DNA of 64,000 nucleotides. Source: Ramlibacter pinisoli (GTDB taxonomy: Bacteria; Pseudomonadota; Gammaproteobacteria; Burkholderiales; Burkholderiaceae_C). The position numbers and the translations under genes were made by a program. Numbering within the stretch: position 1 is the first letter of the stretch; every line of letters starts with the position of its first letter. Below the pieces are notes generated by a model. It was not told the origin of the DNA. It saw nothing but the letters and a program-made list of their open reading frames with translations, and did not search any database. The stretch covers positions 1,661,501 to 1,725,500 of the forward strand of contig NZ_WSEL01000009.1 in the NCBI RefSeq assembly GCF_009758015.1, given 5' to 3'. Of the stretch, positions 16,382-24,443 are shown in pieces.

Positions 16382-17461
16382 TTGAACGTCGACGATTGCT
16401 ACCACGAACTCGGCCTGGCGCCCGGCTCGTCCGATGCCGAGGTCAAGGCCGCCTGGCGGCGGCTGGCCGCGCGCTGGCACCCGGACCGCAACGCCAGCCC
16501 GCAGGCGCTGCGCAAGATCCAGCAGATCAACCGCGCCCTGGACGAGATCCGCCGCGCCCGCGACGAGGCGGCGGCCGAAGCGGCGGCCGCGACCGAAGCC
16601 AGCGAGGCCAACGAGGCCAACGAGGCGAACGAGCCTGACGAGGCGCCCGACTCGGCGATGGACACGCTGCAGGAGCACACCGTCGCGGTCACGCTCGACG
16701 AGGTGGTGGCCGGCTGCAGCAGGGAGGTACGCGGCGAGGTCGTGGACGATTGCGCCGAGTGCGCCGGCAGCGGGCTGCAGGCGCACGCGAGCAGCTGCAG
16801 CGAATGCGGCGGCGCCGGCCAGGTGCGCCAGCCGTTCTGGTTCGGCTGGGGCGCATCCCTGGTGGAGTGCAGCGCCTGCCGCGGCCACGGCAGCACCCGC
16901 CAGGGCTGCCCCGCCTGCGACGCCACCGGCAAGGCGGCGCCGCGCAAGTACCGCGGCCACGTCGACATTCCCGCCGGCGTGCGCGACGGCGACCTGCTCG
17001 ACGGCACCGCCCGGGTCCAGGGCCGGGATGCCAGGCAGCCGCAGCGGGTGCGCGTGCGGGTGCGGCTGGAACCCCATGCCCTGTTCGAGGCCGAGGCCGA
17101 CGGGACCGTGCGGCTCGAACTGCCGGTGGACGGCTTCGCCTGGATGGCCAACCGCTGGATCGACGTGCCGACGCCGCACGGCCTGCGCCAGATGAAGCTG
17201 CTGCGCGGCGCGGCCAACTACCGCATCAAGGGTGCCGGCCTGCCGTGGCAGCCCGGCGGCGCGGCGGCCGACTGCATCGTCACGGTCGTGCCCACCTTCC
17301 CGGCCGAATTCAGCCGCGCGCAGGAGGCGGCGGTCGACCGCCTGGTGGCCAGCAACTCCGGCGCGCCCGGCACCGCGGCCCATGAGCGCCTGGCGGCCTG
17401 GCAGCGCCGGGTGGACCGCTGGCAGGGACAGGCGACGCCGCGCGAACGCAAGCGGCGCTGA
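16382..17461 (+). CDS. DnaJ-like J-domain protein with zinc-finger region and acidic linker
   Basis: 359 residues using a TTG start supported by GGAG 8 nt upstream. The J domain (residues 2-60) has the HPD motif at 33-35 (ARWHPDRNA). Instead of the Gly/Phe linker of DnaJ there is an acidic, repetitive EAN segment (about 62-92). Four cysteine pairs follow at 124/127, 139/142, 163/166 and 176/179; the first three fit CxxCxGxG, the fourth (CPACDATG) does not. A DnaJ-type C-terminal substrate domain occupies about 190-330. It should act as a co-chaperone for an Hsp70. No dnaK or grpE is adjacent, so it is a stand-alone paralogue rather than the housekeeping DnaJ. Confidence 0.85.
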   Translation: MNVDDCYHELGLAPGSSDAEVKAAWRRLAARWHPDRNASPQALRKIQQINRALDEIRRARDEAAAEAAAATEASEANEANEANEPDEAPDSAMDTLQEHTVAVTLDEVVAGCSREVRGEVVDDCAECAGSGLQAHASSCSECGGAGQVRQPFWFGWGASLVECSACRGHGSTRQGCPACDATGKAAPRKYRGHVDIPAGVRDGDLLDGTARVQGRDARQPQRVRVRVRLEPHALFEAEADGTVRLELPVDGFAWMANRWIDVPTPHGLRQMKLLRGAANYRIKGAGLPWQPGGAAADCIVTVVPTFPAEFSRAQEAAVDRLVASNSGAPGTAAHERLAAWQRRVDRWQGQATPRERKRR

Positions 17462-17488
17462 GCAGCGCCCGGCCCGCGGCGGACCGCC

Positions 17489-18340
17489 TCACACCATGTC
17501 GGGCGCGGACAGCGAGGGCGTCTCGGCGATGCGGGCGGAGATCGCGGCGCAGGCCGCGAGCAGCGGTGCCACGTAGGCCCGCTCGGGGTCGTCCTTCTGC
17601 CGGAACATCAGCGTGCTGACGCTGATGGCGGCCACCGGCGTGCCGCCATGGCCCCGGATCACGCCGCCGAAGCAGTAGATCGCCGACTCGTTCTCCTCGT
17701 CGTCGACCGACCAGCCGCGCGCGCGCGTCGCGTCCAGCTGCTGGCGCAGGCTGGCGCGGTCGGCCACGGTCTTGGGCGTGTGGCGGCGCAGCTCCAGTCC
17801 CTTGAGCACGCCGTCCAGGACGCCGGGCTCGAGCGCGGCCAGGTAGGCCTTGCCCACCGCCGTCGAGTGCATGGAGACGCTGGTCCCGATGCGCGAGGCC
17901 ATGCGCACGGCGCTGGGACTTTCCAGCTTCTCGATGTAGACCATGGTGTTGCCGTTGGGCACGGCCAGGTGCACGGTCTCGCCGGTGAGGTCGCGCAGCC
18001 GCTTGAGCTCGTCGGCCGCGACCAGCCGCAGTTCGGAGCGCCCCCAGCTGCGGCTGGCCAGCTGGATCAGGCGCGGGCCCAGGGCCAGGCCGCTGCCGCC
18101 CTGCCCCTCCACCAGCAGCCGCTCGGCCAGCAGGCCGGCGACGATGCGGTGCACCGTGGGCCGCGGGTAGCCGCTGGCGCGCACCAGCCCGGCCACGGTC
18201 GGGCGCTCGCGGCCCTCGGGCCAGTCGGCCACCAGCTGCAGCACGTGCATGAATTTCGAGAACGACGCCGTGCCGGCGACCTGGGCCGCCGGCGACGCGG
18301 CGTCGCCAGGATCGGCGGGCGGCAGGAAGGGATCGGACAT
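17489..18340 (-). CDS. IclR family transcriptional regulator
   Basis: 283 residues: N-terminal winged helix (about 28-95, with FSKFMHVLQLVADWPE and GYPRPTVHRIVAGLLAERLL) and a C-terminal GAF-like effector domain with VHLAVPNGNTMVYIEKLE, RIGTSVSMHSTAVGKAYLA and AISVSTLMF. IclR proteins repress or activate small catabolic regulons in response to an organic acid. It lies downstream of, and in the same direction as, the cupin/SDR operon, separated from the SDR gene by 64 bp. The tandem palindromic sites at 21471-21504 upstream of the cupin gene are plausible targets. Confidence 0.85.
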   Translation of the reverse strand: MSDPFLPPADPGDAASPAAQVAGTASFSKFMHVLQLVADWPEGRERPTVAGLVRASGYPRPTVHRIVAGLLAERLLVEGQGGSGLALGPRLIQLASRSWGRSELRLVAADELKRLRDLTGETVHLAVPNGNTMVYIEKLESPSAVRMASRIGTSVSMHSTAVGKAYLAALEPGVLDGVLKGLELRRHTPKTVADRASLRQQLDATRARGWSVDDEENESAIYCFGGVIRGHGGTPVAAISVSTLMFRQKDDPERAYVAPLLAACAAISARIAETPSLSAPDMV

Positions 18341-18404
18341 CGGTCGCAGCAGGATGGAACTCCCGGATGGTAATGACCGGCGCCGCCCCTGGAACGCCAG
18401 CGTG

Positions 18405-19124
18405 TCAGGACACCATGTAGCCGCCGTCCACCGGCAACACGACGCCGGTCATGAAGGCGGCTGCCGGCGTGCACAGGAACATGGCTGCCCGCGCCACGTC
18501 GTCGGGCGTGCCCCAGCGCGCCAGCGGCGTGCGCGCCAGGATGGGGCCGGCGCGGGCCGGGTCGTCCTGCAGCGCCTGGGTGAGCGGCGTCGCGATCCAG
18601 CCCGGCGCCACCGCGTTGACGCGGATGCCGTCCGGTGCGTAGGCGATGGCCAGCGACTTGGTCAGCTGGGCCACCCCGCCCTTGCTGGCCGAGTAGCCCG
18701 GCACCAGGCCGCCGCCGAAGAAGCTCAGCATCGACGCGGTGTTGACGATGCAGCCGCGCCGTGCCTTGAGCCGTTCGCGCGCCGCGGTGCACACGCGCAT
18801 GGTCCCGGTGAGGTTGACGGCCAGCACCTGCTCGAACACCTCGAGGTCGTGCTCGGCACCGCGCTTGATGATGCCGGCGCAGTTGAAGACGATGTCCAGT
18901 TCGCCGATGTCGGCCAGCGCCGCGTCCAGGTCGGCGCTGGAGGTGACGTCGGCCTGGCGCACCTGCACCGCCGCCTGCAGGGTGCCGTCGCCGGCGCCGA
19001 GACCCAGGGCCGTCACCTGCGCGCCCAGCGCGGCCAGGTGGTTGGCGATGGTGGCGCCGATGCCCTGGGTGGCACCGGCCACCAGCGCGCGCTTGCCGTT
19101 GAACAGGCCAGGCTGGTAGGTCAT
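18405..19124 (-). CDS. SDR family oxidoreductase (3-ketoacyl reductase-like)
   Basis: 239 residues of the classical short-chain dehydrogenase fold. Cofactor motif GATQGIGATIA (about 17-27), NCAGI in place of the usual NNAG, catalytic Ser in NTASMLSF and Tyr/Lys in PGYSASKGG, then RVNAVAPGWIATPL and the C-terminal VLPVDGGYMVS. It reduces or oxidises an alcohol/ketone with NAD(P)(H). It resembles sugar-acid and 2-keto-3-deoxyfuconate-type dehydrogenases, but substrate cannot be assigned. It follows the Bug receptor gene by 8 bp in the cupin operon, which holds a second SDR. Confidence 0.8.
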   Translation of the reverse strand: MTYQPGLFNGKRALVAGATQGIGATIANHLAALGAQVTALGLGAGDGTLQAAVQVRQADVTSSADLDAALADIGELDIVFNCAGIIKRGAEHDLEVFEQVLAVNLTGTMRVCTAARERLKARRGCIVNTASMLSFFGGGLVPGYSASKGGVAQLTKSLAIAYAPDGIRVNAVAPGWIATPLTQALQDDPARAGPILARTPLARWGTPDDVARAAMFLCTPAAAFMTGVVLPVDGGYMVS

Positions 19125-19132
19125 GGCCGGCC

Positions 19133-20101
19133 TCAGTTCTTGATGCCCAGCTTGGTGATCAGCGACTTGAAGTAGGCGTTGTCGCGGGCGATCACCGCCT
19201 TGAAGGCCGCGTCGTCGGCGTAGACGAAGCCCAGGTTCTGCTTGTCCAGGGTTTCGCGGAACGCCGGCTCGCTCGACGCGTTGAGGGCCAGCTTCTTCAG
19301 GTAGGCCACCACCTCGGGCGGCGTGTTCTTGGGCGCCGCGATGCCGCGCCAGGTGCCAATGCTCAGGTCGATCTTGCGCTCCTTGAGCGTGGGCACCTTG
19401 TCGAAGCCCTTGACGCGCTGGTCGGCCATCACGGCCAGGGTCTTGAGCTTGCCGGCCGCCACGTAGGTGCTGACCTCGGCCGGGCTGACGGCCGCCGCAT
19501 CGACGTGGCCGCCCAGCAGCGCCAGCACGCCGGGGCCGGCGCCCTGGAACGGGACGTGGTTGAACTTCACGCCGGTCTTTTCCTCCAGCGCGGCGGCGGC
19601 CAGGTGCCAGATCGAGCCATTGCCGGCATTGGCCACGCCGATCTTGCCCGGGTCCTTCTTCGCGGCGGCCAGGAACTCCTCGATCGTGTTCCAGGGCGCA
19701 TCGGCGCGCACGGTGATGGCAGCCGGGTCGGCGTTGAGCTGGGCGATGGGCTGCAGGTCCTCGTAGGAGATCTTGCCGATGCCCATGTGCGGCAGCGTGG
19801 CCAGTTCCACCGTGATGACCGCGAGGCGGTAGCCGTCGGGCTTGGCGGCGGCGACGTCCTGCCAGCCGATCGAGCCGCTGGCGCCGGGCTTGTTCACGAT
19901 GATCATGCTTTGCGGCATGTGCTTGCGGCTGGCATCGGCGAACGAACGCGCCAGGGCGTCGGTGCCGCCACCGGGCTGGAACGGCACGACCAGCTCGATC
20001 GGGCGGCTCGGGAAGTCGGTCTGCGCCTGCGCGACGCCGGCCCCGAGGGCCAGCAGGGCAGCGAGGGCCGTCAGGCCGCGGCGGGTACGGTTGAAGGTCA
20101 T
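19133..20101 (-). CDS. Bug/TctC family periplasmic receptor (cupin operon)
   Basis: 322 residues with a signal peptide ending near AQA-QT. Bug signatures: FPSRPIELVVPFQPGGGTDA, IIVNKPGASGSIGWQ, PDGYRLAV, FNHVPFQGAGPGVLALLGGH and GIAAPKNTPPEV. The ATG at 20101 has GGAG 6 nt upstream and is preferred over ATG 20113. It sits between two SDR genes in an IclR-controlled operon. The 84-bp gap before it holds a perfect hairpin (20145-20162). The ligand is unknown; operon content suggests an aromatic ketone or hydroxy-acid. Confidence 0.9.
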   Translation of the reverse strand: MTFNRTRRGLTALAALLALGAGVAQAQTDFPSRPIELVVPFQPGGGTDALARSFADASRKHMPQSMIIVNKPGASGSIGWQDVAAAKPDGYRLAVITVELATLPHMGIGKISYEDLQPIAQLNADPAAITVRADAPWNTIEEFLAAAKKDPGKIGVANAGNGSIWHLAAAALEEKTGVKFNHVPFQGAGPGVLALLGGHVDAAAVSPAEVSTYVAAGKLKTLAVMADQRVKGFDKVPTLKERKIDLSIGTWRGIAAPKNTPPEVVAYLKKLALNASSEPAFRETLDKQNLGFVYADDAAFKAVIARDNAYFKSLITKLGIKN

Positions 20102-20144
20102 GGAAGTCTCCATCGGGTTGTTGCTGAAGTCAGCGGTTGGGGTC

Positions 20145-20162
20145 GGTGCAGGGACCTGCACC
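20145..20162. promoter_or_regulatory. Perfect hairpin between SDR and Bug receptor genes
   Basis: GGTGCAGG-GA-CCTGCACC, 8-bp arms, in the 84-bp spacer between the second-gene stop (20186) and the receptor start (20101). In RNA it could be a processing or stabilising stem that sets the ratio of receptor to enzymes, or it may be a protein site. It lacks a U-tract, so it is not a normal intrinsic terminator. Confidence 0.35.
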
Positions 20163-20185
20163 GGGAATCGGATCGCTTGCGGGTC

Positions 20186-20917
20186 TCAGTAGGTGGCGCG
20201 GCCGCCCGACAGGTCGAACACCGCGCCGGTGCTGAAGCTGCAGGAGCCGGAACACAGCCAGGCCACCATCTCGGCGACCTCGGGCGGCTCGCCCAGGCGC
20301 CGCATCGGGCTCTTGTCGACCATGGTCTGCACGTGGGCGGGCGCCATCTGGTCGAGGATGGCGGTGCGCACCGCCGCCGGCGCGATGGCGTTGACCAGGA
20401 TGCCGGTGGTCGCCAGTTCCTTGCCCAGCGACTTGGTCAGGGCCAGCACCCCGGCCTTGGCCGCGCTGTAGGCCGACGCGTTGGGCGTGCCTTCCTTGCC
20501 GGCTAGCGAGGCGATGTTGACGATGCGTCCCTGCCCGGCGCGCCGCATCAGCGGCACCACGGCGCGGCACACGTTGAAGACGCCGACCAGGTTGACGTCG
20601 ACGATGCGCGTCCACTGCGCGGGGTCGTAGTCATCCAGCGGCACCGTGGGGCCCGCGAAGCCGGCGCTGTTGACCAGGAAGTCGATGCGGCCCCAGCGCG
20701 CCGCCGTGGCGGCCGCGGCGGCGTCGACCGCGGCGCGGTCGGTGACGTCCACTGCCAGGGCCGTGCCCGCCTCGTCGGCCGGCGCCAGGTCCCAGGACAC
20801 GACCGTCGCGCCGGCCTGGCGCAACTGCCGCCCCACCTCGGCGCCGATGCCGCTGGCGCCGCCGGTGACGACCGCGACCCGGCCCGCGAAGTCGTACTTC
20901 GCCTTGTCGTCCGCCAT
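20186..20917 (-). CDS. SDR family oxidoreductase
   Basis: 243 residues with the classical motifs TGGASGIGAEV (cofactor, about 19-29), NSAGF, Ser in NIASLAGKEG and Tyr/Lys in ASAYSAAKAG, then NAIAPAAVRT. The C-terminus is VFDLSGGRATY, consistent with the SDR family. Found directly downstream (5 bp) of a 2,4'-dihydroxyacetophenone-dioxygenase-like cupin, it may oxidise an aryl carbinol to the ketone or hydroxyketone used by that enzyme; this is inference. The operon's second SDR (18405-19124) is only distantly similar, so they likely perform different steps. Confidence 0.8.
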   Translation of the reverse strand: MADDKAKYDFAGRVAVVTGGASGIGAEVGRQLRQAGATVVSWDLAPADEAGTALAVDVTDRAAVDAAAAATAARWGRIDFLVNSAGFAGPTVPLDDYDPAQWTRIVDVNLVGVFNVCRAVVPLMRRAGQGRIVNIASLAGKEGTPNASAYSAAKAGVLALTKSLGKELATTGILVNAIAPAAVRTAILDQMAPAHVQTMVDKSPMRRLGEPPEVAEMVAWLCSGSCSFSTGAVFDLSGGRATY

Positions 20918-20922
20918 GGCGT

Positions 20923-21450
20923 TCAGCGGATGAACTGGTCGGTGAAGTCGGCGCCGAGGCCGACGGCCTCGTAGTGCTTGCGGCACATGTCGATCTTGGT
21001 GAAGACGTCCTCGTAGCCCATGCCCTTGCCCCAGGGGTCGGTGTAGTACATGACACCGTTGACCTGGAAGTAGGTGATCATTTCCTCGACGTCTTCCGGC
21101 ACGTAGAGCGTGTGGGTCTCGCCGGGCGGCTCGAACACGTAGCTGCCCTCGGTGGCTTCCCAGTCGTGCTCCAGGTACTTCCAGCGGCCCTTGAGCACGA
21201 AGCCGTGCACGGCCTGCGGGTGGCGGTGCCGGCTCAGCACGCCGGACTTGCGCACCTTCAGCAGATTCATCCAGTAGCCCTGGCTGGCGTTCAGGCACAG
21301 CGGGCGGAACCAGACGTTCTCCGCCTGCGGCACCCAGACCCGGTCGTCCGTCGGGATGGCGTTCGGCACCACGATCTCGGGCAGGGCCTCGCGCGGGTTC
21401 GGGTACTGGTAGGGCGTCATCGGCTCGGGATCGGCGCGGTCAACGGGCAT
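20923..21450 (-). CDS. Cupin dioxygenase of the 2,4'-dihydroxyacetophenone dioxygenase family
   Basis: 175 residues, close to the length of 2,4'-dihydroxyacetophenone dioxygenase. Cupin metal ligands are visible in SRHRHPQAVHGFVLKG (His75, His77) and PPGETHTLYVP (His113). Later YYTDPWGKGMGYEDVFTK and KHYEAVGLG match my memory of that family. Known members use non-heme iron and O2 to cleave the C-C bond between the carbonyl and hydroxymethyl carbon, releasing an aryl acid and formate. AAGGAG four nt before the ATG supports the start. It is the first gene of a leftward operon with two SDRs and a Bug receptor. The precise substrate is uncertain. Confidence 0.7.
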   Translation of the reverse strand: MPVDRADPEPMTPYQYPNPREALPEIVVPNAIPTDDRVWVPQAENVWFRPLCLNASQGYWMNLLKVRKSGVLSRHRHPQAVHGFVLKGRWKYLEHDWEATEGSYVFEPPGETHTLYVPEDVEEMITYFQVNGVMYYTDPWGKGMGYEDVFTKIDMCRKHYEAVGLGADFTDQFIR

Positions 21451-21470
21451 GCGGCTCCTTCAAAGGGTTC

Positions 21471-21504
21471 GTCCACATATTGGACAGTTATCCACATTGT
21501 AGAC
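21471..21504. promoter_or_regulatory. Tandem IclR-type palindromic operators upstream of the cupin operon
   Basis: GTCCACATATTGGAC (21471-21485) is a 15-bp palindrome with perfect 5-bp arms. A diverged copy, ATCCACATTGTAGAC (21490-21504), begins 19 bp further on; both share TCCACAT and GACAG. They lie 21-54 bp upstream of the cupin start. Size and symmetry fit IclR-family operators, and an IclR gene ends this gene cluster. On the minus strand TACAAT within the second copy could be the -10 element, implying repression by occlusion. Confidence 0.55.
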
Positions 21505-21662
21505 AGGCCTAGGGTTTTGGAGCCCTGGGATAACCCTGATCAAGGTGACAAGGCGTGGCTCGAGCGGGGCGCCGGCGACCCGGGCTCCGGGATCCATCAG
21601 ACCGATGTGCGGGAAAGGGAAGGCCGCGGCATCGCGGCCTCCAGCGTGGGCTGACGGGCGTG

Positions 21663-21680
21663 CGGCCGCAGCAGCGGCCG
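21663..21680 (-). terminator. GC-rich hairpin downstream of the HyuAB operon
   Basis: CGGCCGC-AGCA-GCGGCCG, a perfect 7-bp stem with 4-nt loop, about 58 nt beyond the stop of the last gene of the long leftward operon. It has no U-run, so it is at best a weak or Rho-assisted end. The surrounding 287 bp (21451-21737) otherwise hold only the cupin operon promoter and no gene. Confidence 0.3.
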
Positions 21681-21737
21681 CGGCGCGCCGCAAGACCGGC
21701 GCGTGAGGCAGCGCCCCACGCACCGGTCAGCCGGCCA

Positions 21738-22730
21738 TTAGTCGACGTCGAGCTTCAGCGGCGCGATCACCTTGCGCCAGGTGGCGGTCTCCGCCTCGAC
21801 GAAGCGGACCAGGTCGGCCTGCGTGCCGCCCCCCGCCACCGCGCCCTCGGCCGACAGCCGGCTCTTGAAGGCGGGCGTCTCCAGCGCGCGGTTGCTGGCC
21901 GCGTTCAGCCGGTCCAGCACCGGCTGCGGCGTGCCCGCCGGCGCGACCAGCGCGTACCACGAGGTCGCGACCACGCTGGGATAGCCCGACTCGACGAAGG
22001 TCGGCACGTCGGGCGCGGCCGGCACGCGCGCATCGCCGGTGATCGCCAGCGCCTTCAGGCGCTTCTGCTGCACCAGCGGCAGCGCCGTGTTGATGCCGTC
22101 GAAGTGCATCTGCACGTGGCCGGCCATGGCGTCGGCGTTGGCCGGTGCGCTGCCCTTGTACTGCACGATGGTCAGGTCGGGGACGTTGGCCGCCGCCTTG
22201 AACATCTCGCCCACCAGGTGCGCCGAGCCGCCCGTTCCCTGCCCGGCCAGGTTCACCTCGCCGGGCTTGGCGCGGTAGTACTCCAGCATCTCCTTGACCG
22301 TGTTCGGCGGGAACGCCGGCGACGCCACCAGCATGAAGGGCGCCTTGGCCAGCAGCGACACCGGCACCAGCTTCTCGGGCCGGTAGGGCATCTTCTTGAG
22401 CAGCACCGGGTTGATGGCCAGCGTGCTCACCGTGGCCATCATCAGCGTGTAGCCGTCGGGCGGCGAACTGGCCACGAACTGGGAGCCGAACACGGTGCCG
22501 GCACCCGGCTTGTTCTCGATGACGAACGGCTGCCCGAACTCGTCCTTCAGGTGCTCGCCAAGCAGCCGCGCCAGGATGTCGGTGGTGCCGCCGGGCGGGT
22601 ACGGCACGACGATGCGCACCGGCCGCGCCGGCCACGGCTGCGCCGTCTGCGCGGCCGCCGGCAGGGCCGCGCAGGCCGCCAGCACGCTCAGGGCCGCGCC
22701 GCAGAACCGCAGGAAGGGAGTCGTTCGCAT
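21738..22730 (-). CDS. Bug/TctC family periplasmic receptor (HyuAB operon, distal)
   Basis: 330 residues, last gene of the 13.5-kb operon. Signal peptide MRTTPFLRFCGAALSVLAAC... ends near AAA-QT. Bug signatures: WPARPVRIVVPYPPGGTTDI, FVIENKPGAGTVFG, PDGYTLMM, MPYRPEKL, IVQYKGSAPANADAMAGH and YALVAPAGTP. It is 51 bp downstream of hyuB-1. This operon holds a second receptor (29656-30612) that is clearly not a recent duplicate, so the pathway may take up two related substrates. Confidence 0.9.
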   Translation of the reverse strand: MRTTPFLRFCGAALSVLAACAALPAAAQTAQPWPARPVRIVVPYPPGGTTDILARLLGEHLKDEFGQPFVIENKPGAGTVFGSQFVASSPPDGYTLMMATVSTLAINPVLLKKMPYRPEKLVPVSLLAKAPFMLVASPAFPPNTVKEMLEYYRAKPGEVNLAGQGTGGSAHLVGEMFKAAANVPDLTIVQYKGSAPANADAMAGHVQMHFDGINTALPLVQQKRLKALAITGDARVPAAPDVPTFVESGYPSVVATSWYALVAPAGTPQPVLDRLNAASNRALETPAFKSRLSAEGAVAGGGTQADLVRFVEAETATWRKVIAPLKLDVD

Positions 22731-22781
22731 GGCTTGCTCCTTGGGGACAGTGGAAGGCGGAAGACCAGGACCGGGGCCGCG

Positions 22782-24443
22782 TCAGCAGCCCTCGCCGTAG
22801 ACCGCGCGCGCCTGCTCGGCGCCGAGGAATCCCTGCTCGACGTCGACGTCGACGGCCGCGCGCGCCCGCTCGTGCGGGTCGCCGTAGCCGGCGCCGCCCG
22901 AGGTGGTGATGGTCACCAGGTCGCCGCGCTGCAGGCGCACCGTGTGGCGCAGGTCCAGCGGCAGCTCGCGCCCCGCCCGCACCAGCGTGGCGCTGGCCCG
23001 GCTGCCGCTGCGGCCGCCGAACAGGCCGTCGGGGGCGATGCGGAAGCGGTCGCCATAGAGCGAGAAATCGACGCCGTCCTGCAGCACCTCGTACTGGCGG
23101 AACAGCCCGGCGCCGCCGCGGTGCCGGCCATGGCCGAACGAGTCGCGGGCCAGCCCGTAGGACACGATGCGGAAATGCTCGAATTCCATGTCGAGCGCCT
23201 CCACCGGCGAGTTGGTGGTGTTCGACAGCGACGCCGCGATGCCGTCGGCGCCGTCGCTGGCGGCGCTGGCGCCGAAGCCGCCGCCATAGGTCTCCAGGCA
23301 GACCCGGTAGCGGCCGTCGGCCAGCCGCGCCAGGCAGGTGATCAGGGCGGCATCGAAGCCCGAGGAGATGACCTTGTCCGGCACCACCTGGGCCAGCGCC
23401 TTCATCACGGCGCAGTAGGCGCGGTAGCACGGTTCCATGCGGGCCCGCACCGGCGCGGGCGGGCGCGGGTTGAGGATGCTGCCCAGCGGCACGTCCACGC
23501 TGACCGGGCGGAAGCTGCCCTCGTTGAACGGCACGTCCGAGCCCACCAGCACGCCCTTCAGGCAGCTCATGACCGCCGAGAACGTCGACGCCCAGGGCGC
23601 GTTGATGTTGCGGGTGACCTGGGCGTCGGTGCCCTCGAAGCCGATCCGCAGCGAGTCGCCGGCCACCGTGACCTGGGCCCGGATCCAGACCGGCTGGTCG
23701 TGCACGCCGTCGTCGTCCATGGCGTCCTCGCCGCAGTAGGTGCCGTCCGGGATCTCGCGGATGGCGGCGCGCAGCTGCGACTCGGCATGGTCGGTCAGCG
23801 CCACCATCACCTGGCGCACGGTGGCCACGCCGTAGCGCCGGCACAGCTGGCGCACGCGCTCGATCCCGATGCGGTTGGCCGAGAACTGGGCGTTGAAGTC
23901 GCCCAGCGTCTGCTCGGGCACGCGGACATTGGCGCGCAGCAGCCGCTCGAAGTTGCCGCCCTGCCAGTCGCGCTCGTAGTCGAAACGCATCGGCGGCAGC
24001 AGCAGCCCCTCCTGGTAGACGTCGGTGGCCGAGTTGTTCAGGCCGGCACCACCGCCGCCGAGGTCCAGGTGGTGGGCGACGGTGCCGGAGAACGCCACCA
24101 GCTCGCCGTCGACGAACACCGGCAGGAAGATGAACACGTCCTGCAGGTGCTGGCCGCCGTGGAACGGGTGGTTGTTGACCAGGAAATCGCTCTCGCGCAG
24201 CGTGTCGGCCGGGAAGGCGTCCAGGCAGGCCCGCAGGGTGACGCCCATCGATCCGAGCTGCATCGGGATCATCTCGGCCTGGGCGATGACGTTGCCGGTC
24301 CGGTCCAGGATGGCGGCCGAGGCGTCGCGGGCCTCGCGCACGATGGTGGAATAGGCCGAGCGCACCAGCTTGATGCCCATCTCGCGGGCGGCGGCGGCCA
24401 GCGCCTGGCTGACCACGGCGTAGTCGACGGGATCGAGGGCCAT
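22782..24443 (-). CDS. Hydantoinase/oxoprolinase B subunit, first pair (HyuB-1)
   Basis: 553 residues of the HyuB family, partner of HyuA in ATP-dependent opening of cyclic amides (N-methylhydantoin, 5-oxoproline, caprolactam) and distantly of acetone carboxylase. Typical segments: DPVDYAVVSQALAAAARE at the start, LVNNHPFHGGQHLQDVF (about 89-105), AHHLDLGGGGAG (about 123-134), GFEGTDAQVTRNINAP and SFGHGRHRGGAGLFRQYE near the C-terminus. The start codon shares one base with the hyuA-1 stop (TGATG), the usual arrangement for obligate partners. Substrate is not deducible from sequence. Confidence 0.88.
   Translation of the reverse strand: MALDPVDYAVVSQALAAAAREMGIKLVRSAYSTIVREARDASAAILDRTGNVIAQAEMIPMQLGSMGVTLRACLDAFPADTLRESDFLVNNHPFHGGQHLQDVFIFLPVFVDGELVAFSGTVAHHLDLGGGGAGLNNSATDVYQEGLLLPPMRFDYERDWQGGNFERLLRANVRVPEQTLGDFNAQFSANRIGIERVRQLCRRYGVATVRQVMVALTDHAESQLRAAIREIPDGTYCGEDAMDDDGVHDQPVWIRAQVTVAGDSLRIGFEGTDAQVTRNINAPWASTFSAVMSCLKGVLVGSDVPFNEGSFRPVSVDVPLGSILNPRPPAPVRARMEPCYRAYCAVMKALAQVVPDKVISSGFDAALITCLARLADGRYRVCLETYGGGFGASAASDGADGIAASLSNTTNSPVEALDMEFEHFRIVSYGLARDSFGHGRHRGGAGLFRQYEVLQDGVDFSLYGDRFRIAPDGLFGGRSGSRASATLVRAGRELPLDLRHTVRLQRGDLVTITTSGGAGYGDPHERARAAVDVDVEQGFLGAEQARAVYGEGC

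Noticed and set aside
16611..16650. Short tandem DNA repeats that might suggest a CRISPR or satellite
   Set aside because: They are in-frame GCCAACGAG-type codon repeats encoding the acidic linker of the J-domain protein.
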